39,572 nucleotides of DNA from Methyloversatilis universalis FAM5 (GCF_000214035.2 NZ_AFHG01000035.1:1-39572); one strand, 5' to 3'; positions 15,154 through 24,887 are shown, counted from the stretch's first letter. Numbers and translations are program-made. The notes: a model not told the origin generated them from the letters alone.

Positions 15154-17973
15154 ATGATGCACATGTTGAGCCATTCCTACCTCTTCGGGGGCAACGCGCC
15201 CTTTGTCGAGGAGCTGTACGAGTCCTACCTCGCCAACCCCGGCTCGGTGCCGGATGCCTGGCGCACCTATTTCGAATCCCTTCAGCATCTGCCCGGCGCG
15301 GCCAGCGACGTGGCCCACGCGCCTGTCGTGGCCTCGTTCGCCGAAATGGCCAAGCGCGGCCCGGTCCGCACCGTCGCCGGCACCGGCGACGACAAGCGCC
15401 AGGTCGGCGTGCTGCAGATGATCAATGCCTATCGTTTCCTCGGTAACCGCTGGGCGCAGCTCGATCCGCTCAAGCGTGCCGAACGGCCGGACATTTCCGA
15501 ACTCGAGCCGTCGCACTACGGTTTCACCGAAGCCGATCTGAACGACAGCTTCAGCACCGGCTCCTTCAAGTTCCCGCCGGAAGACCGTGCCAGCCTGCGC
15601 GAAATCCTCGAGGCGGTCCGTCAGGTGTATTGCGGCAGCATCGGCGCCGAATACATGTACATGGCCGACATCGCCCAGAAGCGCTGGATCCAGTCGCGCC
15701 TGGAGCCGATGCGCGGCAACTACGGCTACAGCGCGGACGACCGCAAGCGCTTCCTTGAGCGCGCCACCGCGGCGGAAACGCTGGAGCGCTACCTGCACAC
15801 CAAGTACGTCGGCCAGAAGCGCTTCTCGCTCGAAGGCGGGGAATCGACCATCGTCGCGATGGACGAGCTGGTGCGCGTGGCCGCAGGGCAGGGCGCCCAG
15901 GAAATCGTGATCGGCATGGCCCACCGCGGCCGCCTGAACGTGCTGGTGAACACGCTGGGCAAGGCGCCCTCGATGCTGTTCTCGGAATTCGAGGGCAAGG
16001 CGGCGTCCGACCTGTCCGCCGGCGACGTGAAGTACCACATGGGCTTCTCGTCCGACGTGAACACCCCGGCCGGCCCGGTCCACCTGACGCTCGCGTTCAA
16101 CCCGTCGCACCTGGAAATCGTGAACCCGGTGGTGGTCGGTTCGGTCTATGCGCGCCAGCGTCGTCGCGGCGACAAGACCGGTACCCAGGTCATCCCGGTG
16201 CTGCTGCACGGCGACGCCGCCGTCGCCGGCCAGGGCGTGAACCAGGAAATGCTGAACTTCTCGCAGACGCGCGGTTACGGCGTCGGCGGCACGGTTCACA
16301 TCATCGTGAACAACCAGATCGGCTTCACCACCTCCGATCCGCGCGACTACCGCTCTTCGCTGTACTGCACCGACATCTTCAAGATGGTCGAGGCGCCGAT
16401 CTTCCACGTGAATGGCGACGACCCGGAAGCGGTCGCCTTCGTCACCAAGATGGCGATGGAATTCCGCGCCGAGTTCAAGAAGGACGTGGTGATCGACATC
16501 ATCTGCTACCGCAAGCTCGGTCACAACGAGCAGGACGAGCCGATGGTGACCCAGCCGCTGATGTACAAGAAGATCGCGGCGCACCCCGGTACCCGCAAGC
16601 TGTACGCCGACCGCCTGATTTCCGCCGGCGTGATCGACGCCACCGCGCCGGAACAGATGATTGCCGACTATCGCGCCGCGCTGGACGAAGGCCGCCTGGC
16701 GAGCAATCCGGTGCTCACCAACCACCAGCGCCGCTTCGCGGTGGACTGGACGCCCTTCCTGAAGCAGCCCTACACCGACGAGTGCGACACCCGCGTGCCG
16801 CGCGAGGAACTGGCCCGTCTGGGCGAACGCCTCACCTCGATTCCGGACGGTTTCTCGCTGCACTCGCGCGTGCAGAAGATCATCGACGACCGCCGCGGCA
16901 TGGCCGCCGGCAGCCAGGCGGTGGACTGGGGCATGGGCGAGAACCTGGCCTACGCGACGCTGCTGGTCGAAGGTTACGGCGTGCGCGTGTCCGGTGAGGA
17001 CTGCGGTCGCGGCACCTTCTTCCATCGCCACGCAGTGCTGCACGACCAGAAGCGCGAGCGCTGGGACAGCGGCAACTACATGCCGCTGCAGTATCTCCAG
17101 CCGAACCAGGCGCCGTTCGTCGTCATCGACTCGGTGCTGTCGGAAGAGGCGGTGCTTGCCTTCGAATACGGCTACGCCACCACCGAACCGAACGAACTGG
17201 TCGTGTGGGAAGCGCAGTTCGGCGATTTCGCCAACGGCGCCCAGGTCGTGTTCGACCAGTTCATCGCGTCCGGCGAAGCCAAGTGGGGCCGCCTGTGCGG
17301 CCTCACCATGATGCTGCCGCACGGCTACGAAGGACAGGGCCCGGAACACTCGTCCGCGCGCATCGAGCGTTATATGCAGCTGTCGGCCGAAAACAACTGG
17401 CAGGTCACCATCCCGACCACGCCGGCCCAGATCTTCCACCTGCTGCGTCGCCAGATGCTGCGCAAGGTACGCAAGCCGTTGGTCATCATCACGCCGAAAT
17501 CGCTGCTGCGTCACAAGGACGCGGTGTCGTCGCTGGACGAACTGGCCAACGGACGCTTCCAGCCGGTCATTCCGGAAGTGGATGCGCTGGACGACGCCTC
17601 GGTCGAGCGCGTCATCCTGTGCAGCGGCAAGATCTATTACGAACTGCTGGCCCATCGCCGCGCGCAGGACGTTAAGAATCTCGCCATCCTGCGCCTGGAG
17701 CAGCCCTATCCCTTCCCGGCCGATGAGCTGGCGACCCAGCTTGCACGCTATCCGAAGGCGACCGTTGTCACCTGGGTGCAGGAGGAGCCGCGCAACCAGG
17801 GCATGTGGTACTGGCTGATCTCGCGCGCCTTCCTCGGCAAGGCGCTGGGCGGGCTCAAGCTCGAACTGGTGTCGCGTCCGGCCTCGGCATCGCCCGCGGT
17901 GGGTTACGCCGCAAAGCACAACGCCCAGCAAAAGGCGGTCATCGAAGCAGCGATCGAAGGAGTGGGGCGCTGA
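15154..17973 (+). CDS. sucA: 2-oxoglutarate dehydrogenase E1 component
   Basis: A 939-residue thiamine-diphosphate enzyme that decarboxylates 2-oxoglutarate and transfers the succinyl group to E2. The N-terminal E2-binding segment (SYLFGGNAPFVEELYESYL) is followed by GMAHRGRLNVLVNTLGK. The ThDP motif starts at GDAAVAGQGVNQEML and ends in IIVNNQIGFTT. The C-terminal half carries YGYATTEPNELVVWEAQFGD and MLPHGYEGQGPEHSSARIER. ATG 15154 is supported by GGAGGAG at ideal distance; 22 extra codons upstream are open but run through the hairpin. sucB starts 26 nt downstream. The product fixes the flux from 2-oxoglutarate to succinyl-CoA. Confidence 0.97.
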   Translation: MMHMLSHSYLFGGNAPFVEELYESYLANPGSVPDAWRTYFESLQHLPGAASDVAHAPVVASFAEMAKRGPVRTVAGTGDDKRQVGVLQMINAYRFLGNRWAQLDPLKRAERPDISELEPSHYGFTEADLNDSFSTGSFKFPPEDRASLREILEAVRQVYCGSIGAEYMYMADIAQKRWIQSRLEPMRGNYGYSADDRKRFLERATAAETLERYLHTKYVGQKRFSLEGGESTIVAMDELVRVAAGQGAQEIVIGMAHRGRLNVLVNTLGKAPSMLFSEFEGKAASDLSAGDVKYHMGFSSDVNTPAGPVHLTLAFNPSHLEIVNPVVVGSVYARQRRRGDKTGTQVIPVLLHGDAAVAGQGVNQEMLNFSQTRGYGVGGTVHIIVNNQIGFTTSDPRDYRSSLYCTDIFKMVEAPIFHVNGDDPEAVAFVTKMAMEFRAEFKKDVVIDIICYRKLGHNEQDEPMVTQPLMYKKIAAHPGTRKLYADRLISAGVIDATAPEQMIADYRAALDEGRLASNPVLTNHQRRFAVDWTPFLKQPYTDECDTRVPREELARLGERLTSIPDGFSLHSRVQKIIDDRRGMAAGSQAVDWGMGENLAYATLLVEGYGVRVSGEDCGRGTFFHRHAVLHDQKRERWDSGNYMPLQYLQPNQAPFVVIDSVLSEEAVLAFEYGYATTEPNELVVWEAQFGDFANGAQVVFDQFIASGEAKWGRLCGLTMMLPHGYEGQGPEHSSARIERYMQLSAENNWQVTIPTTPAQIFHLLRRQMLRKVRKPLVIITPKSLLRHKDAVSSLDELANGRFQPVIPEVDALDDASVERVILCSGKIYYELLAHRRAQDVKNLAILRLEQPYPFPADELATQLARYPKATVVTWVQEEPRNQGMWYWLISRAFLGKALGGLKLELVSRPASASPAVGYAAKHNAQQKAVIEAAIEGVGR

Positions 17974-17999
17974 GGCGCCTCCGAAAGGGAGACAGATAA

Positions 18000-19283
18000 A
18001 TGCTCATCGAAGTGAAGGTTCCCCAGCTGTCCGAATCGGTGGCCGAAGCCACGCTGGTCCGCTGGCACAAGAAGGTTGGCGAGGCCGTGGCCCGCGACGA
18101 AAACCTGATCGACATCGAAACCGACAAGGTGGTGCTGGAAACGCCGGCACCGGACGCCGGCGTGCTGGTGGCCATCATCAAGAACGACGGCGCGTCGGTC
18201 ACCAGCGGTGAACTGATCGCCCAGATCGACACCGACGCCAAGGCCTCTGCCGCGGCGCCCGCCGCCGCTGCACCGGCACCGGCTGCCGCCCCGGCACAGG
18301 TCAGCACCGCCTCGGCGTCGGCCGCCCCGGGCGGCCCGGCCAGCCCGGCCGCGCGCAAGATCATGGACGAGCGTGGCCTGACCGCCGCCGACGTGCCGGG
18401 TACCGGCCGCGGTGGCCGCATCACCAAGCCGGACGCCGTCGGCGCACCGCAGCCCGCCGCGCCGGCCCCGGCCGTCCCGTCGGCCGCCGTGGCCCGTCCG
18501 GCGCCGGCAGCCGCCGCTGCAGCTCCGGCCGCAGCGCTGCCCCAGCCGCCGATGCCGGTGAAGCTGGAAGAACTGCTGGCCGACCGCCCGCAGCAGCGCG
18601 TGCCGATGTCGCGCCTGCGCGCCCGCGTGGCCGAACGTCTGCTGCAGTCGCAGGCACAGAACGCCATCCTGACCACGTTCAATGAAGTGAACATGGGCCC
18701 GCTGATGGAGCTGCGCAAGAAGTACGCCGAGAAGTTCGAGAAGACCCACGGCGTCAAGCTGGGCTTCATGTCCTTCTTCGTGAAGGCCGCGCTGCAGGCG
18801 CTGCGCAAGTTCCCGGTGCTGAACGCCTCGGTCGATGGCAACGACATCGTCTATCACGGCTTCTTCGACATCGGCATCGCGGTCGGCAGCCCGCGCGGTC
18901 TGGTGGTGCCCATCCTGCGTGACGCAGACCAGATGAGCTTTGCCGACATCGAGCAGAAGATCGCCGAATTCGGCCAGAAGGCGAAGGACGGCAAGCTGTC
19001 GATCGAGGAACTGACCGGCGGCACGTTCTCCATTTCGAATGGCGGCGTGTTCGGCTCGATGCTGTCGACGCCCATCATCAACCCGCCGCAGTCGGCCATT
19101 CTGGGCATCCACGCGACCAAGGACCGCCCGGTGGCCGAGAACGGCCAGGTCGTCATCCGCCCGATCAACTATCTGGCGATGTCCTACGACCACCGCATCA
19201 TCGACGGCCGCGAAGCTGTGCTCGGCCTGGTGACCATGAAGGAGGCGCTGGAAGATCCGGCCCGCCTGCTGTTCGACGTATAA
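18000..19283 (+). CDS. sucB: Dihydrolipoyllysine succinyltransferase, 2-oxoglutarate dehydrogenase E2
   Basis: A 427-residue E2 core protein. Residues 1-77 are one lipoyl domain with the lipoylated K43 in [10 protein letters not shown] long Ala/Pro linker follows (about 78-115). The peripheral subunit-binding domain is about 115-150 ([24 protein letters not shown]). A second Ala/Pro linker leads to the catalytic domain (about 195-427), which has the active-site [11 protein letters not shown] and the family [21 protein letters not shown] site precedes the ATG. It forms the 24-mer core that carries succinyl groups from SucA. Confidence 0.97.
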   Translation: MLIEVKVPQLSESVAEATLVRWHKKVGEAVARDENLIDIETDKVVLETPAPDAGVLVAIIKNDGASVTSGELIAQIDTDAKASAAAPAAAAPAPAAAPAQVSTASASAAPGGPASPAARKIMDERGLTAADVPGTGRGGRITKPDAVGAPQPAAPAPAVPSAAVARPAPAAAAAAPAAALPQPPMPVKLEELLADRPQQRVPMSRLRARVAERLLQSQAQNAILTTFNEVNMGPLMELRKKYAEKFEKTHGVKLGFMSFFVKAALQALRKFPVLNASVDGNDIVYHGFFDIGIAVGSPRGLVVPILRDADQMSFADIEQKIAEFGQKAKDGKLSIEELTGGTFSISNGGVFGSMLSTPIINPPQSAILGIHATKDRPVAENGQVVIRPINYLAMSYDHRIIDGREAVLGLVTMKEALEDPARLLFDV

Positions 19284-19284
19284 A

Positions 19285-19339
19285 CCCTCTCGTTGCAAGT
19301 CACGTCTGAGCGCCGCCCGGAGAGAGGGCCGGGCGGCGC
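19285..19339 (+). promoter_or_regulatory. Strong hairpin with loop-complementary upstream arm, sucB-lpdA spacer
   Basis: GCGCCGCCCGG (19310-19320) pairs perfectly with CCGGGCGGCGC (19329-19339) in an 11-bp stem with an 8-nt loop. Seven loop bases, GAGAGGG (19322-19328), are complementary to CCCTCTC (19285-19291), just after the sucB stop. The RNA could form a pseudoknot or an alternative fold. There is no U-run, so a simple terminator is unlikely. Confidence 0.55.
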
Positions 19340-19378
19340 CGCGGACCCAGACTGCTTCCTTTTTCCGGAGCATTGAAG

Positions 19379-20815
19379 ATGTCCAAAGAATTTGATGTCG
19401 TCGTGATCGGCGCCGGCCCCGGCGGTTACGTGGCCGCCATCCGCGCCGCGCAGCTCGGCCTAAGCGCCGCCTGCATCGAGTACAACAGCTACGCCGACCC
19501 GAAGGGCGAAGTGCGCCTCGGCGGCACCTGCCTGAACGTGGGCTGCATTCCGTCCAAGGCGCTGCTGCAGTCGTCCGAACTGTTCGAGCAGGCCAACCAC
19601 TCCTTCGTCATGCACGGCATTTCGGTCGAGTCGCCGAAGATGGACGTCGGCGTCATGATGAAGCGCAAGGACAATATCGTCGGCCAGCTCACCACCGGCA
19701 TCCGCGGTCTGTTCAAGAAGAACAACGTGACGCTGCTGTCCGGCCTGGGCAGCTTCGCCGGCCGCGAGGACGAGAAGTGGAAGATCGCGGTGACCCGCAA
19801 CGGCGCTACCGAACACGTGCTGGCAAAGCATGTCATCGTCGCCACCGGTTCGCGTGCCCGTCACCTGCCGGGCATCGAGGTCGATAACAAGGTGATCTGC
19901 GACAACGAAGGCGCGCTCGCCTTCGACGGCGCACCGAAGAAGCTGGGCGTGATCGGCGCCGGCGTGATCGGCCTGGAACTGGGCAGCGTGTGGAAGCGCC
20001 TCGGCGCCGAAGTCACCATCCTGGAAGCGGCGCCGGAATTCCTGTCGGCGGCCGATCCGGCAATCACCAAGGAAGCCTGGAAAACCTTCGTTGCCAAGCA
20101 GAAGCTGGGCATCAAGCTGGGCGCGAAGATCGGCAAGGTCGAGCGCACCGACGCCGGCGTGCGCGTCGAGTACGAGCACAAGGACGAACAGCATGTGCTC
20201 GAGTGCGACCGCCTCATCGTTTCGGTCGGCCGCATTCCGAACACCGACGGCCTGAATGGCGAATCGGTGGGCCTGAAGATCAGCGAGCGCGGCTTCATCG
20301 AGGTCGATGCGCAGGGCCGCACCAATCTCGCGAACGTGTGGGCGGTGGGCGACGTGGTGCCGGGCCCGATGCTGGCGCACAAGGGCATGGAAGAGGGCGT
20401 CATGGTGGCGGAGTGCATCGCCGGCCAGAACGGTCACGTCAATCACGACACCGTGCCCTGGGTCATCTACACCCATCCGGAAATCGCCTGGGTGGGCAAG
20501 ACCGAAACCCAGCTCAAGGCCGAAGGGATCGAGTACAAGGCTGGGCAGATTCCGTTCGCGGCCAACGGCCGTGCGCTGGGTCAGGGTGACACCACCGGTT
20601 TCGTGCGCATGTATGCCTGCGCCAAGACCGACCGCATCCTCGGCGTGCACGTGATCGGCAACAACGCATCGGAGCTGATTGCCGAAGCGGTGGTGGCGAT
20701 GGAATTCGACGCCTGCTCCGAGGACATCGCGCGCATCTGCCACGCCCACCCGACGCTGTCGGAGGTGATGCACGAAGCCGCGCTGGCCTGCGACAAGCGC
20801 CCGCTGCACTTCTGA
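19379..20815 (+). CDS. lpdA: Dihydrolipoyl dehydrogenase (E3)
   Basis: A 478-residue flavoprotein disulfide reductase that reoxidises the lipoyl group of E2 and makes NADH. Motifs: VVIGAGPGGYVAAIRAAQLG (FAD), GGTCLNVGCIPSKALL with the redox cysteine pair, VIGAGVIGLELGSVWKRLG (NAD), VWAVGDVVPGPMLAHKG, and HAHPTLSEVMHEAAL with the catalytic His-Glu. ATG 19379 was chosen over TTG 19373 because GGAG lies 9 nt before it and MSKEFDVVVIG is the normal start. It is the third gene of the sucAB-lpdA set and may also serve pyruvate dehydrogenase. Confidence 0.97.
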   Translation: MSKEFDVVVIGAGPGGYVAAIRAAQLGLSAACIEYNSYADPKGEVRLGGTCLNVGCIPSKALLQSSELFEQANHSFVMHGISVESPKMDVGVMMKRKDNIVGQLTTGIRGLFKKNNVTLLSGLGSFAGREDEKWKIAVTRNGATEHVLAKHVIVATGSRARHLPGIEVDNKVICDNEGALAFDGAPKKLGVIGAGVIGLELGSVWKRLGAEVTILEAAPEFLSAADPAITKEAWKTFVAKQKLGIKLGAKIGKVERTDAGVRVEYEHKDEQHVLECDRLIVSVGRIPNTDGLNGESVGLKISERGFIEVDAQGRTNLANVWAVGDVVPGPMLAHKGMEEGVMVAECIAGQNGHVNHDTVPWVIYTHPEIAWVGKTETQLKAEGIEYKAGQIPFAANGRALGQGDTTGFVRMYACAKTDRILGVHVIGNNASELIAEAVVAMEFDACSEDIARICHAHPTLSEVMHEAALACDKRPLHF

Positions 20816-20833
20816 TCGATCGGGAAACGGACC

Positions 20834-21985
20834 ATGGGCGCCGCCTCGCATGACATCCTGAAGGTCCCCGAACGGGGCATGCTGGACACCTTCGAGGCGC
20901 AGCTCAAGGTCCGCGGCTATACCGCGGACGCGTCGCAGCGCGGCGCGGCCGAGCGGCTGCAGAAGCTCTACACCGAGCTGCTCGGCTTCAAGGCTGCGCG
21001 CCGCACCCAGCTGCGCAAACTGCTGTCGCGCGCGCAGCCGCCACGCGGCGTGTGGTTCTGGGGTGGTGTCGGCCGCGGCAAGAGCTTCCTGATGGACTGT
21101 TTCTATGACGCAGTGCCCTACCGCCGCAAGAAGCGCGTGCATTTCCACGCCTTCATGCAGCAGATCCATGAAGCACTGAAAAAGCACAAGAACGAAGCCG
21201 ATCCGCTCGCCCAGGTGGCGGACGAGATCGCGAAGAACACCCGCCTGCTGTGCTTCGACGAATTCCATGTGTCCGACATTGCGGACGCGATGATTCTCGG
21301 CCGACTGGTCGAGGCGCTGTTCGAGCGCGGCGTGGTGTTCGTCGCCACGTCCAACTACCCGCCGGACGGCCTGTATCCGAACGGCCTGCAGCGGCAGAAC
21401 TTCCTGCCCACCATCGAGCTGCTGAAGAAGCGGCTCGAAGTATTCGAACTCGACGCCGGCATCGACTACCGCCTGCGTTCGCTGGAGCGCATGGACATTT
21501 TCATGGTGCCCGGCGGCAAGGAAGCGGACGCCAAGCTGGCCGAGGACTTCCGCCAGATCTGCGGCGAACCCTGTCCGGCCGGTCCGCTGGAAATCCTCGG
21601 CCGCACGCTGAAAACCCGCGACCGCTCGCTGGGCGCGGCTTGGTTCGATTTCAACGAGCTGTGCGGCGGTCCGCGCTCACAGAACGATTACCTCGAACTG
21701 GCGCGCCGCTATCACTCCATCCTGATTTCCAACGTGCCGAAGATGAGCCGTGACCAGGCCAACGAAGCGCGCCGCTTCACCTGGCTGGTGGATGTGCTGT
21801 ACGACTTCCGGGTGAAGCTCATCCTGTCCGCGGAAGTCGACGCGCCCGAGCTCTACACCGACGGCCCGCACGCGAACGAGTTCACCCGTACGGTGAGCCG
21901 CCTGATCGAAATGCGTACCCGCGAGTATCTGGCGTCGCCCCACCGGGTGGATTTCGCCGGCAGCATGTCGTCGGTCGCGGCCTGA
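20834..21985 (+). CDS. zapE: Cell division protein ZapE / AFG1-like ATPase
   Basis: A 383-residue P-loop ATPase of the AFG1/ZapE family. Walker A is GGVGRGKS (77-84) within RGVWFWGG. Walker B is LLCFDEFHVSDIADAMIL. Also seen are FVATSNYPPDGLYPNGLQR and the C-terminal FTWLVDVLYD. In E. coli ZapE binds FtsZ and affects constriction at low oxygen; mitochondrial Afg1 handles respiratory-chain proteins. It starts 18 nt after lpdA, so it ends the TCA array as a co-transcribed gene. This placement is common in betaproteobacteria and fits a link to respiratory complexes, which is inference. Confidence 0.93.
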   Translation: MGAASHDILKVPERGMLDTFEAQLKVRGYTADASQRGAAERLQKLYTELLGFKAARRTQLRKLLSRAQPPRGVWFWGGVGRGKSFLMDCFYDAVPYRRKKRVHFHAFMQQIHEALKKHKNEADPLAQVADEIAKNTRLLCFDEFHVSDIADAMILGRLVEALFERGVVFVATSNYPPDGLYPNGLQRQNFLPTIELLKKRLEVFELDAGIDYRLRSLERMDIFMVPGGKEADAKLAEDFRQICGEPCPAGPLEILGRTLKTRDRSLGAAWFDFNELCGGPRSQNDYLELARRYHSILISNVPKMSRDQANEARRFTWLVDVLYDFRVKLILSAEVDAPELYTDGPHANEFTRTVSRLIEMRTREYLASPHRVDFAGSMSSVAA

Positions 21986-22074
21986 CCTGTCTGCCTGCCG
22001 TCCCCCGGGCGGAGGACCTTTCTCCGCCGCCGGACGTCTACACTGCGTACCGAAACCGTCGCCGCAGGTGTCCG

Positions 22075-22872
22075 ATGTCCGTTCTCGCACTGCTCCGTTC
22101 ACTGCTGATGTGCTGCCTGCTGTGTCCGCTGATCGCGGTGGCGCAGGTGAAGCTCGACATCATTCCGCTCAAGCACCGCACGCCTGACCAGGTGCTGCCG
22201 GCGTTGCGCCCGCTGGTCGGTGCCGAAGCCGCGCTGTCCGGCGCCAACAACCGCATCTTCATCCGTGCCGATGCGGCGACCCGCGCCGCGGTCAAGCAGG
22301 CCATCGACGCGCTCGACACGCCACTGCGCAGCCTGATGATTTCGGTGCGCCAGGACAACGACGATACCGTGCAGCAGGACGGTGCCGGCGTGTCCGGCGA
22401 AGTGGGGCGCGACACCCGTGTGCGTGCCCGCGTGTGGTCCACACGGGGCGATGCCGGTGACCGGCTGTCGCAGCGGGTGCAGGTGGTGGAAGGCGGCGCC
22501 GCCTTCATCCAGGTCGGCAGCACCACGCCGCTGCCCTTCAGCCAGGTCATCGTCGGGCCGGGCGGTGCGGCGATCAGTCAGGGCGTGCAGTACCGTGACG
22601 TCTCCAGCGGTTTCTACGCGCAGCCGCGGGTTAATGGCGACCAGGTGACGCTGGACATCTCTCCGCAGAAGGAATCGCTGTCCGACACCCAGTACGGCGA
22701 GGTGCGCAGCGCCCGTCTGATCAGCACCGTGCGCGGGCGTCTGGGTGAGTGGATGGAGCTGGGATCGTCCGGGTACGACGAACAGGTGAACCAGCGCGGC
22801 ATCACCCGCTACGGCACGCGTGACGCCCAGTCGCAGCGTCGCATCTGGGTCCGGGTCGACGCGCTGCCGTGA
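22075..22872 (+). CDS. Exported protein with secretin N-domain-like repeat
   Basis: A 265-residue protein with a Sec signal (MSVLALLRSLLMCCLLCPLIAVAQ). Residues about 25-85 (IIPLKHRTPDQVLPALRPLV, NRIFIRADAATRAAVKQAID) match the NolW/secretin N-subdomain pattern of a beta-strand followed by helices. The remaining 180 residues are beta-rich (QPRVNGDQVTLDISPQKES), recalling the part of secretins just before the pore. The pore-forming secretin domain itself is absent, so it cannot be a secretin. It may be a periplasmic adaptor or a remnant. The 89-bp spacer from zapE has a 7-bp hairpin (22008-22028). It is separated from pqqA by 145 bp, and I see no functional tie to PQQ. Confidence 0.7.
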   Translation: MSVLALLRSLLMCCLLCPLIAVAQVKLDIIPLKHRTPDQVLPALRPLVGAEAALSGANNRIFIRADAATRAAVKQAIDALDTPLRSLMISVRQDNDDTVQQDGAGVSGEVGRDTRVRARVWSTRGDAGDRLSQRVQVVEGGAAFIQVGSTTPLPFSQVIVGPGGAAISQGVQYRDVSSGFYAQPRVNGDQVTLDISPQKESLSDTQYGEVRSARLISTVRGRLGEWMELGSSGYDEQVNQRGITRYGTRDAQSQRRIWVRVDALP

Positions 22873-22956
22873 GCGGCCCTGCGCGCGCCCGGAAGCTCAT
22901 GAATTTCCCTAGCCGCGCTTCAAGCCACCGGCGACGCGGCAGGGCGGCTGCCCCGC

Positions 22957-22985
22957 GATACTGAAAGTGCGCCGGAAGACGGCGC
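22957..22985 (+). promoter_or_regulatory. Candidate pqqA promoter and leader hairpin
   Basis: GATACT (22957-22962) is a possible -10, 55 nt before the pqqA ATG, without a clear -35. Just after it, GCGCCG (22969-22974) pairs with CGGCGC (22980-22985) around a 5-nt loop, forming a hairpin at or near the 5' end of the transcript. Low certainty. Confidence 0.3.
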
Positions 22986-23017
22986 GCACATTCACAACCG
23001 ACTGTCAGGAGATCACC

Positions 23018-23092
23018 ATGAGCTGGGAAACCCCGAAGGCCACCGATCTGCGTTTCGGCTTCGAAATCACGATGTACGTCGCCAACCGCTGA
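23018..23092 (+). CDS. pqqA: Pyrroloquinoline quinone precursor peptide PqqA
   Basis: A 24-residue peptide, MSWETPKATDLRFGFEITMY followed by VANR. This is the ribosomal substrate whose Glu and Tyr are joined and trimmed to form PQQ. The conserved E-x3-Y pair is E16 and Y20. AGGAG lies 6 nt before the ATG. The gene is very short but the whole sequence matches the PqqA pattern, and pqqBCDE follow directly. It is likely the most highly expressed gene of the operon. Confidence 0.97.
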   Translation: MSWETPKATDLRFGFEITMYVANR

Positions 23093-23139
23093 GGTGGGTG
23101 ATTCCGACGGGTTCGCCCGCCGGAACAGGTTTCACCGGT

Positions 23140-23155
23140 CCCGCCCGCGGGCGGG
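23140..23155 (+). promoter_or_regulatory. Palindrome/attenuator between pqqA and pqqB
   Basis: CCCGCCCGCGGGCGGG is a perfect 16-nt palindrome that can fold into a 6-bp stem with a CGCG loop. It lies 48 nt after the pqqA stop, within the 152-bp pqqA-pqqB spacer. No U-run follows. It could attenuate transcription or block exonucleases, keeping pqqA message more abundant than pqqBCDE. Confidence 0.5.
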
Positions 23156-23244
23156 CCCCGTTCCATCCGGCGCCTCGCGCTGCCGGCAGAAAAATGGGCC
23201 GCAACAGGCCTGACCGGGCTCCACCGAGCCCACGGAGGAGAAGC

Positions 23245-24162
23245 ATGCGTCTGCACGTACTCGGTTCCGCAGCCGGAGGCGGTTTTCCGCAGTGGAACTG
23301 CAACTGCCCGAACTGCGACGGTTTGCGCAAGGGCACGATCAAGGCGCGCGCGCGCACGCAGTCATCGATCACGGTCAGTGGCGACAACGAGAACTGGGTG
23401 CTGTTCAACGCCTCGCCCGACATCCTGACCCAGTTCCAGCGTTTTCCCGCACTGCAGCCGGCGCGCGCGCTGCGCGACACCGCGGTGAAAGCCATCGTGC
23501 TGATCGACGGTCAGATCGATCACACCACCGGCCTCTACATGCTGCGCGAACACCGGCAGCCGCATCAGATCTGGTGCACGCCGCCGGTGCGGCAGGATCT
23601 GACCGAAGGCAATCCGCTGTTCCGCCTGCTCGGCCACTACTGCGGCATCGAGTGGAACGAGCTGGGCATCGACGACCGCGAATTCACCATCGCCGGCGCG
23701 CCCGGACTCAAGTTCCGCGCACATGCGCTGCGCAGCAACGCGCCCCCTTATTCGCCGCGCCGTGACCGGCCGGTACCGGGTGACAACGTGGGCGTCACCA
23801 TCGAGGACACGAACAGCGGCCGGAAAATCTACTACGCACCGGGTCTGGTCGAGATCGAACCGCAGGTGTGGGCCGCGATGCAGGCGGCCGACGTGGTGCT
23901 GGTCGACGGCACCTGCTGGAGCGACGACGAAATGATCGCGCTCGGCGCGTCGAAGAAGCGCTCGCGCGACATGGGCCACCTCGCCCAGAGCGGTCCGGGC
24001 GGCATGATCGAATGGCTGGACAGGCTGCCGAAGACCACCCGCAAGATCCTCATCCACATCAACAACACCAACCCCATCCTGAACGAGGACAGCCCGCAGC
24101 GTCGCGAGCTGGACGCGCACGGCATCGAGGTTTCGTACGACGGAATGGACATCACGCTATGA
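23245..24162 (+). CDS. pqqB: PQQ biosynthesis protein PqqB
   Basis: A 305-residue metallo-beta-lactamase-fold protein of the PqqB family, needed for PQQ formation and proposed to hydroxylate an intermediate. It starts with [19 protein letters not shown], which includes the Cys motif of PqqB, followed by NCDGLRKG. The histidines of the metal site lie in the middle ([11 protein letters not shown]), and [19 protein letters not shown] is near the C-terminus. GGAGGAG precedes ATG 23245; a longer open reading upstream crosses the attenuator. The last codon overlaps pqqC (ATGA). Confidence 0.96.
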   Translation: MRLHVLGSAAGGGFPQWNCNCPNCDGLRKGTIKARARTQSSITVSGDNENWVLFNASPDILTQFQRFPALQPARALRDTAVKAIVLIDGQIDHTTGLYMLREHRQPHQIWCTPPVRQDLTEGNPLFRLLGHYCGIEWNELGIDDREFTIAGAPGLKFRAHALRSNAPPYSPRRDRPVPGDNVGVTIEDTNSGRKIYYAPGLVEIEPQVWAAMQAADVVLVDGTCWSDDEMIALGASKKRSRDMGHLAQSGPGGMIEWLDRLPKTTRKILIHINNTNPILNEDSPQRRELDAHGIEVSYDGMDITL

Positions 24163-24887
24163 GCACCCAACAGCCCTGGAACCACGAGGAATTCGAAGCC
24201 AAGCTGCGCGAGAAGGGCGCGGCCTACCACATTCACCATCCGTTCAACGTGATGCTGAATACCGGCAAGGCAACGCCCGAGCAGATCCGCGGCTGGGTGG
24301 CCAACCGCTTCTACTATCAGATCGCGATCCCGGTTAAGGACGCGGCCATCCTGTCGAACACGCCGGACCGCGAAGTGCGCCGCCAGTGGATACAGCGCAT
24401 CCTCGACCATGACGGCTACGAAATCACCGCGCCGGACGGCACCACGGTGCGCGACGAAGGCGGCATCGAAGCCTGGATCAAGCTGGGCGAAGCCACCGGT
24501 CTGAGCCGCGAGGAAATCGTCGATCTGCGCCACGTCGTGCCGGGCGTGCGCTTCGCGGTCGATGCCTACATCAATTTCGCGCGTCAGCGGCCGTGGCAGG
24601 AAGCCGTGTGTTCGTCGCTGACCGAGCTGTTCGCGCCCAAGATCCACAAGGAGCGCCTGGCCAACTGGCCGGAGCACTATCCGTGGATCGAATCCGCCGG
24701 CCTGCAGTACTTCCGCAACCGCGTGTCGCAGGCGCGCCGCGACGTGGAGCAGGGCCTGGCCGTGACGCTGAACTACTTCAACACGCGCGAGATGCAGGAG
24801 CGCGCGCTGAACATCCTGCAGTTCAAGCTCGACGTGCTGTGGACCATGAACGACGCGATGGCCAACGCCTACGGCGTAAACAAGTGA
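24159..24887 (+). CDS. pqqC: Pyrroloquinoline-quinone synthase PqqC
   Basis: A 242-residue all-helical oxidase that performs the final eight-electron oxidation and ring closure giving PQQ, without metal or cofactor. [20 protein letters not shown] carries the conserved His pair near the start, followed by [40 protein letters not shown] and [16 protein letters not shown] also match the family. The start ATG overlaps the pqqB stop in an ATGA, so translation is coupled. Confidence 0.97.
   Translation: MSTQQPWNHEEFEAKLREKGAAYHIHHPFNVMLNTGKATPEQIRGWVANRFYYQIAIPVKDAAILSNTPDREVRRQWIQRILDHDGYEITAPDGTTVRDEGGIEAWIKLGEATGLSREEIVDLRHVVPGVRFAVDAYINFARQRPWQEAVCSSLTELFAPKIHKERLANWPEHYPWIESAGLQYFRNRVSQARRDVEQGLAVTLNYFNTREMQERALNILQFKLDVLWTMNDAMANAYGVNK

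Noticed and set aside
15016-17931. A 971-codon open frame antisense to sucA
   Set aside because: Same GC-driven artefact: no recognisable domain and no start signal, while the opposite strand is clearly sucA.
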